The position numbers and the translations under genes were made by a program. Shown piece after piece: positions 1 through 6,176 of a DNA stretch of 12,935 nt. Positions within the stretch are counted from its first letter, which is position 1; each line of letters opens with the position of its first letter. Below the pieces are notes generated by a model, which saw nothing but the letters and a program-made list of their open reading frames with translations, was not told the origin of the DNA and searched no databases. Source of the stretch: Polyangiaceae bacterium (lineage in GTDB: Bacteria; Myxococcota_A; Polyangia; Polyangiales; Polyangiaceae); the NCBI GenBank assembly GCA_025934595.1, contig JAICXU010000026.1, forward strand, positions 1-12,935, written 5' to 3'.

Positions 1-269
1 ACGCGGCGAGCCACGCGCACGGCGAGGCGCAGATCTCCGACGTCGCATTCGTCGTCGGCGGCATCGCGACGATCGGCACCGCCGTTCTTTACTTCGCGCG
101 CACACGCGACAAACATCCGCCGCCTTCGCAAGGGACGACCCCTGCTCCGAGCGAAGGCGCGAGCAATGCAAAACCCCTCAAGACGCGCGACGAGTCTGCG
201 CGCTCACACGAGCGTGGCGTATGGGTCGCACCGACGATCGGCGGCGTGATGCTGGGAGGCTCGTTCTGA
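1..269 (+). CDS. C-terminal end of a membrane-anchored protein, probable paralogue of the TPR/PEGA protein at 6177-7286 (5' partial)
   Basis: An open frame enters from the left edge (first whole codon at base 3) and stops at TGA 267-269. About 88 residues are visible: a hydrophobic segment after ISDVAF (from base 33), a Pro/Ser/Thr-rich linker, and a short C-terminal tail ending VMLGGSF. The hydrophobic segment closely parallels the second membrane segment of the - strand protein at 6177-7286 (IADMAF, then TxVL in both). Both proteins also end in a short beta-prone stretch with a terminal phenylalanine. I infer the C-terminal part of an exported or membrane-bound TPR/PEGA-type protein; the domains that would prove this lie outside the window. 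Its stop overlaps the next start (TGATG), so the two genes are probably co-translated. The frame and stop are clear; the family call rests on this similarity alone. Confidence 0.6.
   Translation, partial: AASHAHGEAQISDVAFVVGGIATIGTAVLYFARTRDKHPPPSQGTTPAPSEGASNAKPLKTRDESARSHERGVWVAPTIGGVMLGGSF
254..259 (+). promoter_or_regulatory. Ribosome binding site that decides the start at 269
   Basis: GGGAGG lies 9 bases before the ATG at 269, inside the end of the upstream gene. The in-frame ATG at 221 has no such site and would add a charged, Arg-rich stretch before the signal sequence, so 269 is preferred. Confidence 0.7.
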
Positions 270-1639
270 TGCTCCCGCGGAGCGCGACGCGCGTGCGGGG
301 CAAGCTCGCGCGCTCGATTTCACTATTTTTCTCGGGGATTTTGCTCGCGATGCTCGTCGGCTCGAACGGGGCATGCGAGGCGATCGTCAGCGACACGATT
401 CCGGGCTTCACGTGCAGCGGCACCGATCTCTCGAGCTGCCCGCAAGGCCAATATTGCAAAGGCGTCGGTTGCACGGCTTGTCAGAACACGGACATCTGCG
501 ACGGATTCGACAACGACTGCAACGGCAAGGTCGACGACGGGCCGCTCAGCGATCACGATCAAGACGGCTACACGGTGTGCGGTCACGCCGATCCGTCGAC
601 CGGCAAGATCACGGGCGTCGACTGCAACGACAACGATCCGGACGTGCATCCCGGCGCGCAGGAAGTCTGCAACGGCGTCGACGACGATTGCGACGGCATC
701 GTCGACAACCCCGACACCGTCTGCCCGGCCGGGAAAGTGTGCGCGCCGCAGCTCAAACAATGCATCGATCAAGCGGCGGTATGCACGACGGCGAATTGCC
801 CGTCGCCGAAGCAATGCGATCCGCTCACGCAACAATGCGCCGACCCGACCGCGAATTATCCCATCGGTCACTCGTGCGCTTCGGACAAAGAATGCGCGAG
901 CACGCTCTGCGCGTTTCCGGCGCTCCTCGGCGGCGTCGGCAGCGGCGCGGTGTGCACGAAGCTGTGTTGCACGTCGAACGACTGCGACACCGGATTCGTG
1001 TGTGATGCGACGGGCTCCGGCGGCCGCTACTGTCTCGATGCGACGGCGGCCGGACGATCCGCGCCGGGCACGGGCGCCGGCGGCACGAGCTGCGGAAACG
1101 GCACCGAATGTCGCTCCGGATTGTGCACGAACGGAAACTGCGTCGACACGTGCTGCTCGAGCTCGGACTGCCAGGGCGGCACGAGCTGCACGCTCCAGAG
1201 CATCAGCGGCCACAACGGTTTCTGGTGCGGAGACACGAGCGGCGGCGGCAACGGCAATCAATCCTGCAGCGGCAACGACTCGTGCAAGAGCGAGCTCTGC
1301 GCCGATTACGCGGGAGACGGCGCGCGCTGCGTCGCTCCGTGTTGCACGTCGCAAGGCGGCGCGTGCGGATCGATCGAGAGCGGCTTCATCGACATCGTGT
1401 GCGTCGAGAACGCGATTCAAGACCAGCCCACCGACCAATTCCTCGTCTGCACGGGCTTCAACGGCACCGGCAACAAACCGTTCGGCGCCGATTGCGGCAC
1501 CAATGATGATTGCGCGTCCGACAACTGCGACACGGCGGGCTCGAAGAAATGCACCGACGTGTGCTGCACCGACGCGAACTGTCCGCAAGGCAAATGCCGG
1601 CCGGATTCGAACGGCGCGCTCCGCTGCGTCATTCCATGA
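269..1639 (+). CDS. Exported cysteine-rich protein with MopE-type metal-binding motifs and four nine-cysteine modules
   Basis: The protein has 456 residues from ATG 269. It opens with a basic N-region and a hydrophobic core (about 16-33) ending at Cys36. The -3 residue is Asn, so this may be either a poor lipobox or an ordinary signal peptide. Residues 77-90 and about 135-148 carry two copies of the motif C-[ND]-G-x-D-x-D-C-[ND]-G-x-x-D, with a DxDxDG stretch between them. This is the 'putative metal-binding motif' seen in MopE-like proteins, common in myxobacteria. Residues 203-453 hold four tandem modules starting at Cys203, 275, 333 and 409. Each contains nine cysteines in the order C-x5-C-x4-C-xn-C-x3-C-C-x(4,6)-C-xn-C-xn-C. 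By my count the protein has 55 cysteines. A disulfide-rich, possibly Ca- or Cu-binding protein outside the cytoplasm is inferred. Its start overlaps the upstream stop by one base and its stop overlaps the next start (ATGA). Confidence 0.85.
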   Translation: MLPRSATRVRGKLARSISLFFSGILLAMLVGSNGACEAIVSDTIPGFTCSGTDLSSCPQGQYCKGVGCTACQNTDICDGFDNDCNGKVDDGPLSDHDQDGYTVCGHADPSTGKITGVDCNDNDPDVHPGAQEVCNGVDDDCDGIVDNPDTVCPAGKVCAPQLKQCIDQAAVCTTANCPSPKQCDPLTQQCADPTANYPIGHSCASDKECASTLCAFPALLGGVGSGAVCTKLCCTSNDCDTGFVCDATGSGGRYCLDATAAGRSAPGTGAGGTSCGNGTECRSGLCTNGNCVDTCCSSSDCQGGTSCTLQSISGHNGFWCGDTSGGGNGNQSCSGNDSCKSELCADYAGDGARCVAPCCTSQGGACGSIESGFIDIVCVENAIQDQPTDQFLVCTGFNGTGNKPFGADCGTNDDCASDNCDTAGSKKCTDVCCTDANCPQGKCRPDSNGALRCVIP

Positions 1640-2997
1640 CGCTCGCCGGGCGCGAGACGGGCTCGCTGTCGTCGCGCTTCGTGTGCTTCGCGAAGTGTGA
1701 GGGCAGCCGCTCCAAGAGCTGGCCGGTCACGCAAGCGATCTATCGGTGCCCAGCCTGCAACGGGCTCTTGTCGGTGGAGCACGACATCGACGCGCTCGCG
1801 AAGACGAGCGGGGCGGCGTGGCGAAAATCGTTCGAGGAGCGATTTCGATCCGGCACCTTCCCTTTTTCGTCCGGCGTGTGGGGAAAGCGCGAATGGGTGG
1901 CGCCCGAAATTCCGGATGATGCGATCGTATCCACGGTCGAAGGTGCGACTCCGCTTTTGCGCGCGGAGCGCTTCGCGCGCGAAGAAGATTTCGGCGACCT
2001 CTTCGTGAAGCAATGCGGGACGTCGCACACCGGCTCGTTCATAGATCTCGGAATGACGGTGCTCGTCTCCACCGTGAATTTCGCGAAAAAGACCGGAAAA
2101 ATGGCGGTCAGAGCGATCGCGTGCGCGTCGACGGGTGACACGTCGGCGTCGCTCGCGGCGTACGGCGCGCTCGCGGGCTTGCCGGTCGTCGTGCTCTTGC
2201 CGCGCGGTCTCGTTTCGGCCGCGCAGCTCCTGCAGCCACTCGCGCATGGCGCGACGGTGCTCTCGCTCGACACCGATTTCGACGGCTGCATGACGATCAT
2301 CCAGGAGCTCGCGGCGCGCGGGCTCGTCTACCTCGCGAACTCGATGAACCCGCTTCGCATCGAAGGCCAGAAAACGGTCGCGATCGAAACCGCGCAGCAG
2401 CTCGGATGGACCGTGCCGGACTGGATCGTGCTCCCGAGCGGCAACTTGGGAAATGCAGCAGCGCTCGCGTCGGGCTTCGAGATGATGGAGAAGCTCGGCG
2501 TCATCGATCGCGTTCCGCGCCTCGTCGTCGCGCAAGCCGAGCAAGCGAATCCTCTTTATCGCGCGTTCGCGGCCGGAGAAGACACGGTGAAGCCGATGAC
2601 GGCGGGTGCGACGGCCGCGAGCGCCATCCGCATCGGCAATCCGGTGAGCGCGCCGCGCGCGATGGCGGCGCTGAAAAAAATGAACGGCGTCGTCGAGCAA
2701 GCGAGCGAAGAGGAGCTCGCCGATGCCGCCGCACGCGCCGATCGCGCCGGTCTATATGCGTGTCCTCACACCGGCGTGGCGCTCGCGTGCGCGATCAAGC
2801 TGCGCAAGAAAAACGTCATCGCGCCGGCCGATCGTGTCGTCGTCGTATCGACCGCGAGCGCGCTGAAATTCACCGAGTTCAAGCTCGCGTATCACGAGAG
2901 CAACTTGCCGGACGCGACGTCGCGGCTCGCGAATCGACCCGTCGAGCTTCGCGCGAATCTCGGCGAGATCGAAGCGCACATCGCGCGCCTCGCATAG
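1636..2997 (+). CDS. Plant-type threonine synthase homologue with Ile in place of the PLP lysine
   Basis: The 453-residue product, from the ATG that overlaps the previous stop (ATGA), matches plant-type threonine synthases from end to end. That PLP enzyme converts O-phosphohomoserine to threonine (EC 4.2.3.1). Recognisable blocks include CASTGDTSASLAAY, the phosphate loop GNLGN (269-273), ANPLYRAF, CPHTGVALA and STASALKFTEFK. The N-terminal region has two cysteine pairs (C17/C21 and C38/C41) that may form a small zinc ribbon. The family motif HTGSFKDLGM reads HTGSFIDLGM here: codon 136 (2041-2043) is ATA, where the Schiff-base lysine is expected. As written the protein should not form the internal aldimine, so it may be inactive, repurposed or carry a sequence error. 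I give no gene symbol for this reason. No clear Shine-Dalgarno precedes the start, which fits coupling to the upstream gene. Its TAG touches the opposing gene's stop. Confidence 0.88.
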   Translation: MTLAGRETGSLSSRFVCFAKCEGSRSKSWPVTQAIYRCPACNGLLSVEHDIDALAKTSGAAWRKSFEERFRSGTFPFSSGVWGKREWVAPEIPDDAIVSTVEGATPLLRAERFAREEDFGDLFVKQCGTSHTGSFIDLGMTVLVSTVNFAKKTGKMAVRAIACASTGDTSASLAAYGALAGLPVVVLLPRGLVSAAQLLQPLAHGATVLSLDTDFDGCMTIIQELAARGLVYLANSMNPLRIEGQKTVAIETAQQLGWTVPDWIVLPSGNLGNAAALASGFEMMEKLGVIDRVPRLVVAQAEQANPLYRAFAAGEDTVKPMTAGATAASAIRIGNPVSAPRAMAALKKMNGVVEQASEEELADAAARADRAGLYACPHTGVALACAIKLRKKNVIAPADRVVVVSTASALKFTEFKLAYHESNLPDATSRLANRPVELRANLGEIEAHIARLA

Positions 2998-4440
2998 TCA
3001 CCTGGGGCGTTGGCTTTTTCTTTCGGGCTCGGCCGCAGATTCGGATTCCGGCACCTCGGTCGGCGCGGATTCGAGCGGCGGCGCCATCGTGGTCGCGGCG
3101 TACGCGCGAACCTCGCTGGGGAGCCACGGCACGAGAGCGTCCGCCATCTCGCGCGCGGATCGAAAGCGGGCGGCTGGGTCCTTCTCGAGCGCGCGCATCA
3201 CGATCGCGGCCATCTCGGGCGAAATGTCCGGTCGCAGCGACGAGATCGGCTCGGGCAGCTTGTCGAGAATCGCGAAGAGGACCGCGTTGTAGTTCGCGCC
3301 GACGAACGGCCCGCGCTTCGAGAGCATCTCGTAGAGCACGCAGCCCGCAGCGTAGATGTCGCCGGCCACGGTCGGCTTTTCGCCTCTCGCATATTCCGGC
3401 GCGAGATAAGCCGGCGTGCCGAGCACGGTACCGGTCTGCGTGAGCGTCGCCTCTTGGTCGCCGCTGACGAGCTTCGCGATCCCGAAATCGAGCACCTTCA
3501 CGACGTCCGAGATGTGCGCGACCGTCGTCAGGAAGACGTTGTCGGGCTTGAGATCGCGATGCACGATGTTCGCCGCATGCGCGGCTTGCAGCGCCGAGAG
3601 AGCTTGCGCGCCGATGATCGCCGTGCGCCGCTCGGAAAATGGCGGATCGCGCTGAATGACGGTCGTCAGAGACGCGCCCTGCAAAACCTCCATGACGATG
3701 AATGTCTCGTCGGGCGAAGAGACGAAGTCGATCACGTGCACGATGTTCGGATGATGGATCGACGCGAGGAGCTCGGCCTCCCGCCGGAAGCGACGCACCG
3801 AATCGGCGCGCTTCGCGAGCGTCGTATGCAGCACCTTGATCGCGACGCGAAGGCCCGCCAGGTCTTGGCGCTCCGCTTCGTACACGGCGCCCATTCCGCC
3901 CGCGCCGAGCATGCGTACGATGCGATAGCGATTCGCGAGCATCGTACCCAAAACGAGCGCGCCGTCGGGTGTGCGCTGGGAAGACTGCGCCGCCTTCTCG
4001 CGAACGACCGAGTCGAGGAGCTCCTTCTGCGCGCGGGCATCGCGATGCGCTTTCAAGGCGCGAGCCACACTGGAGAGCAAGCGTGTCTCGTCGAGCGGCT
4101 TCGTGAGGTACTCGGTGACGCCGTGCTCGATTGCCTTCATCGCCGTGTCGATGCCCGGCGCGGCCGTCATGAGAACTACCGGTACCTCGGAATGCTCTGC
4201 ACGGACGGCTTGCAGGAGGTCCACGCCATTCATGTCGGGCATGTGGATGTCGCTGAGGACCACGTCGACGCGACGAGCACGCAAAATCTCGAGCGCCGTC
4301 TTGCCGTTCGATGCTTGTAGCGCTTCGTGGCCGTCGCGCGACAGCACGCGCGCAATCGCTCGCCGAACGATGTCGTCGTCGTCGACGACCATGATCACGC
4401 CGCCCGGCTCGCTGTGCTCGATCGGCGCCGGTTTGCTCAC
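2998..4440 (-). CDS. Receiver domain-Ser/Thr protein kinase hybrid
   Basis: The 480-residue cytoplasmic protein starts at GTG 4440, which overlaps the upstream kinase stop as GTGA. GGAG lies 7 bases before it. Residues about 15-130 are a CheY-like receiver with acidic residues D20-D22, phosphoacceptor D64 in LSDIHMPDMNG, T92 and K114. A helical linker (about 131-165) leads to a Hanks-type kinase domain (about 172-440). This has the loop GAGGMGAV (179-186), catalytic K202, HRDLKPDN (294-301), DFG (318-320) and APE (347-349); all key catalytic residues are present. The activation loop holds several Thr residues for possible autophosphorylation. The tail is Pro/Glu/Ala-rich and I see no membrane segment. 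Ser/Thr phosphorylation gated by a histidine kinase phosphorelay is inferred from the domain order. Substrates are unknown, and no cognate histidine kinase is in the window. Confidence 0.93.
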   Translation of the reverse strand: MSKPAPIEHSEPGGVIMVVDDDDIVRRAIARVLSRDGHEALQASNGKTALEILRARRVDVVLSDIHMPDMNGVDLLQAVRAEHSEVPVVLMTAAPGIDTAMKAIEHGVTEYLTKPLDETRLLSSVARALKAHRDARAQKELLDSVVREKAAQSSQRTPDGALVLGTMLANRYRIVRMLGAGGMGAVYEAERQDLAGLRVAIKVLHTTLAKRADSVRRFRREAELLASIHHPNIVHVIDFVSSPDETFIVMEVLQGASLTTVIQRDPPFSERRTAIIGAQALSALQAAHAANIVHRDLKPDNVFLTTVAHISDVVKVLDFGIAKLVSGDQEATLTQTGTVLGTPAYLAPEYARGEKPTVAGDIYAAGCVLYEMLSKRGPFVGANYNAVLFAILDKLPEPISSLRPDISPEMAAIVMRALEKDPAARFRSAREMADALVPWLPSEVRAYAATTMAPPLESAPTEVPESESAAEPERKSQRPR

Positions 4441-5726
4441 GGGCTGGCTCCGCTCATGAGCGAGACGTACTTGTGGATGTCAGCGACCATTTCGTTTCGC
4501 GACTCGGTGATTTCGAAGCCCGACACTTGAAGTGCGCGCGTCGAGTGCGACCAGCGCGCGATGGCTGGGGCTTCGACGACGCGTCCGGACATGGGCAGCG
4601 CGAATCTCACGACCCCGCGCGTCCCGACGCTCACCGGGCGTTGACCCACGAATTGAAATCCGCTCACCGAGATCTGTTCGATGCGTCCGTCGTAGACGTC
4701 GTGCTCGCCGACACGGAGCTGCGCGAGCGTCATGTAGGAGGCGCGTGGATGACGGCGGTGCGACTCGTTGCGCACCTTCGCGATCGGCGCGTCGGCGACG
4801 GTGGGGGAGCTGCGCTCGATCGCGTCGCGCGCGTTTTCGTACACGCGCGCGGGCTCGACCGGAGGCAAGGTGTTCATCGCGTGGCATAGCGCGGCCATGT
4901 CGGGGAAGCGTTCGTCGGGATTTCGTGCGAGCGCCCGAGCCAGGACATCGGCGAGCGCGGCGGGGATTTCGGAGCGCAGCTCGCGGGCCGGCTTGATCGG
5001 CGTCGTCGTGACCTTGCGGAGGATCTCGCCGTACGCACCGTCGAACGGAACGACACCGGTAAGGCACTCGTAGAGGACGACGCCGAAGCCGTATTGATCG
5101 ACGCGATGATCGGCGTCGGGAGATGCGAGGAGCGCCTCGGGAGCCATGTATTCGGGAGTTCCGAGCAGCGAGTTCTCCTGCGTCACGAGCTCGAGCTTGC
5201 GCTCGGGATCGGCGATCTTCGCGATGCCGAAATCGATCAGGCGGAGCGAGTGGTCCGCCATGACGAAAATGTTCGCCGGCTTCACGTCGCGATGAACGAC
5301 GCCGAGCGCGTGGCAGTGGGCCAGCGCAGCGGCGAGCTGACTCGCATAGGCGATCGCATGCGCGATCTCGAGCCGACCCTTCGCCGCAAGAAGGCCTGCG
5401 AGCGTGCGACCGGAGAGAAGCTCGAAGACCATATAGAGGTGGCCTTCGGCCTCGCCGGCATCGATGAAGTCGACGATCCCCTTGCCTTGCGTGATGGCGA
5501 GCGCGTCGATTTCCCGCGCGATCCTCTTTCGGACGAGCTCGGGCGCACGCCGATGCAGGAGCTTGACGGCGCACGGTTTTCGCGTGAGCGCGTGCTCGGC
5601 TGCGTAGACGTAGCCTCCGCTCGTCACCTTGGCGAGGCGTCGCACCAACCGATAGCGGTCGTCGAAGAGCCGCATCGAGCTGCTCTCGATGTCGTCATCG
5701 AAAGCAGAGGCATCGTCACCGCTCAT
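4437..5726 (-). CDS. Ser/Thr protein kinase with C-terminal PilZ domain
   Basis: The 429-residue protein starts at ATG 5726 with GGGAG 9 to 10 bases before it. Residues about 24-287 form a Hanks-type kinase: K55, E72, HRDVKPAN (145-152), DFG (165-167) and APE (195-197) are intact. The glycine-rich loop is degenerate, reading LAKVTSGGYV (31-40), with only the last part of the usual GxGxxG preserved. A linker (about 288-320) joins it to a PilZ-type domain (about 322-415). That domain has the RxxxR signature (R324 to R328), followed by QISVSG (351-356), where c-di-GMP binders normally have [D/N]xSxxG. Gln at the first position leaves ligand binding uncertain. No membrane segment is visible, so the protein is probably cytoplasmic. 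Its end overlaps the receiver-kinase gene by four bases, so the two are probably made together and may act in one pathway. Confidence 0.92.
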   Translation of the reverse strand: MSGDDASAFDDDIESSSMRLFDDRYRLVRRLAKVTSGGYVYAAEHALTRKPCAVKLLHRRAPELVRKRIAREIDALAITQGKGIVDFIDAGEAEGHLYMVFELLSGRTLAGLLAAKGRLEIAHAIAYASQLAAALAHCHALGVVHRDVKPANIFVMADHSLRLIDFGIAKIADPERKLELVTQENSLLGTPEYMAPEALLASPDADHRVDQYGFGVVLYECLTGVVPFDGAYGEILRKVTTTPIKPARELRSEIPAALADVLARALARNPDERFPDMAALCHAMNTLPPVEPARVYENARDAIERSSPTVADAPIAKVRNESHRRHPRASYMTLAQLRVGEHDVYDGRIEQISVSGFQFVGQRPVSVGTRGVVRFALPMSGRVVEAPAIARWSHSTRALQVSGFEITESRNEMVADIHKYVSLMSGASP

Positions 5727-5764
5727 GGCGCGTCGTCTCCCGATTCAAGCCCGGCCCCAGTTTC

Positions 5765-5792
5765 AGACTACGTGAGGAGGGCGCGAGATCAA
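5765..5792 (-). promoter_or_regulatory. Candidate promoter for the kinase pair
   Basis: Read on the - strand, TTGATC (5792-5787) and TAGTCT (5770-5765) are 16 bases apart and end 38 bases before the ATG at 5726. They match the sigma-70 consensus at 4 and 3 of 6 positions. The position is sensible, but the match is weak. Confidence 0.25.
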
Positions 5793-5818
5793 GGTTTCGC
5801 GGGTTGCCCAGTCGGCGA

Positions 5819-5847
5819 CGAGAGCGCGCGCTCGATGCACGCTCTCG
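5819..5847. terminator. Inverted repeat, possible terminator or RNA processing hairpin
   Basis: CGAGAGCG (5819-5826) and CGCTCTCG (5840-5847) are perfect 8-base arms around a 13-base loop. The structure lies downstream of the - strand lipoprotein gene and upstream of the kinase gene. No T-tract follows it, so a classical intrinsic terminator is not shown. Confidence 0.4.
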
Positions 5848-5855
5848 GGCATCCG

Positions 5856-5873
5856 ATACTCCAAAAGGAGTAT
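5856..5873. terminator. Perfect 7-bp hairpin just past the acidic lipoprotein stop
   Basis: ATACTCC (5856-5862) and GGAGTAT (5867-5873) pair perfectly around the loop AAAA (TTTT in the - strand reading). It begins four bases beyond the stop codon of the - strand lipoprotein gene and is AT-richer than its surroundings. There is no T-tract after the stem, so it could equally be an operator or an mRNA 3'-end stabiliser. Confidence 0.4.
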
Positions 5874-5877
5874 GAGC

Positions 5878-6162
5878 TTACATGTCGGCGTCGATGTCCG
5901 CGTCGGCGTCGACCTCGACGGCGGCGTCGGCATCGGTGACGTTTCCCGAATCCGACGCGTCGCTTGCGTCGCTCGTCGCCGCTTCCGACGACGAGTCGAG
6001 CCCAGTCGCGTCGAATCCGGATCCGTCGACCTGACCGAGCGAGCCACCGTCGATGAGCGTGCGATCGAAGTCGACGAGCAGCTCGCATCCCGCGAGGCTC
6101 ATGACCGACATCGTTGCGATCACCGTGAAAACCGCCGTATTTCGTCTCGAAGAGCGTTTCAT
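5878..6162 (-). CDS. Small lipoprotein with Asp-rich tail
   Basis: The 94-residue product starts with a basic N-region and a hydrophobic core, followed by a perfect lipobox LAGC (lipidated Cys26). The mature protein begins CELLVDFDRTLI, an opening I associate with small myxobacterial lipoproteins. The remaining roughly 56 residues are a low-complexity tail with 14 Asp, 2 Glu and no Lys or Arg, ending in alternating Asp-Ala/Val. Such a tail may bind cations or act as a flexible spacer at the cell surface; this is inference. The AGGAG ribosome site overlaps the stop codon of the upstream TPR/PEGA gene (TAGGAG), and the gap between the two genes is 14 bases, so they are almost certainly co-transcribed. 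I recognise no specific family function. Confidence 0.8.
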   Translation of the reverse strand: MKRSSRRNTAVFTVIATMSVMSLAGCELLVDFDRTLIDGGSLGQVDGSGFDATGLDSSSEAATSDASDASDSGNVTDADAAVEVDADADIDADM

Positions 6163-6176
6163 CGTCTTTGGAGCTC

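Noticed and set aside
221..268. Earlier ATG for the cysteine-rich protein
   Set aside because: It has no ribosome site and would put charged residues before the signal sequence. ATG 269 has GGGAGG at 9 bases and overlaps the previous stop.
3010..4320. Long + strand open frame opposite the receiver kinase
   Set aside because: It is Arg/His-rich with no motif; the - strand product has complete receiver and kinase signatures.
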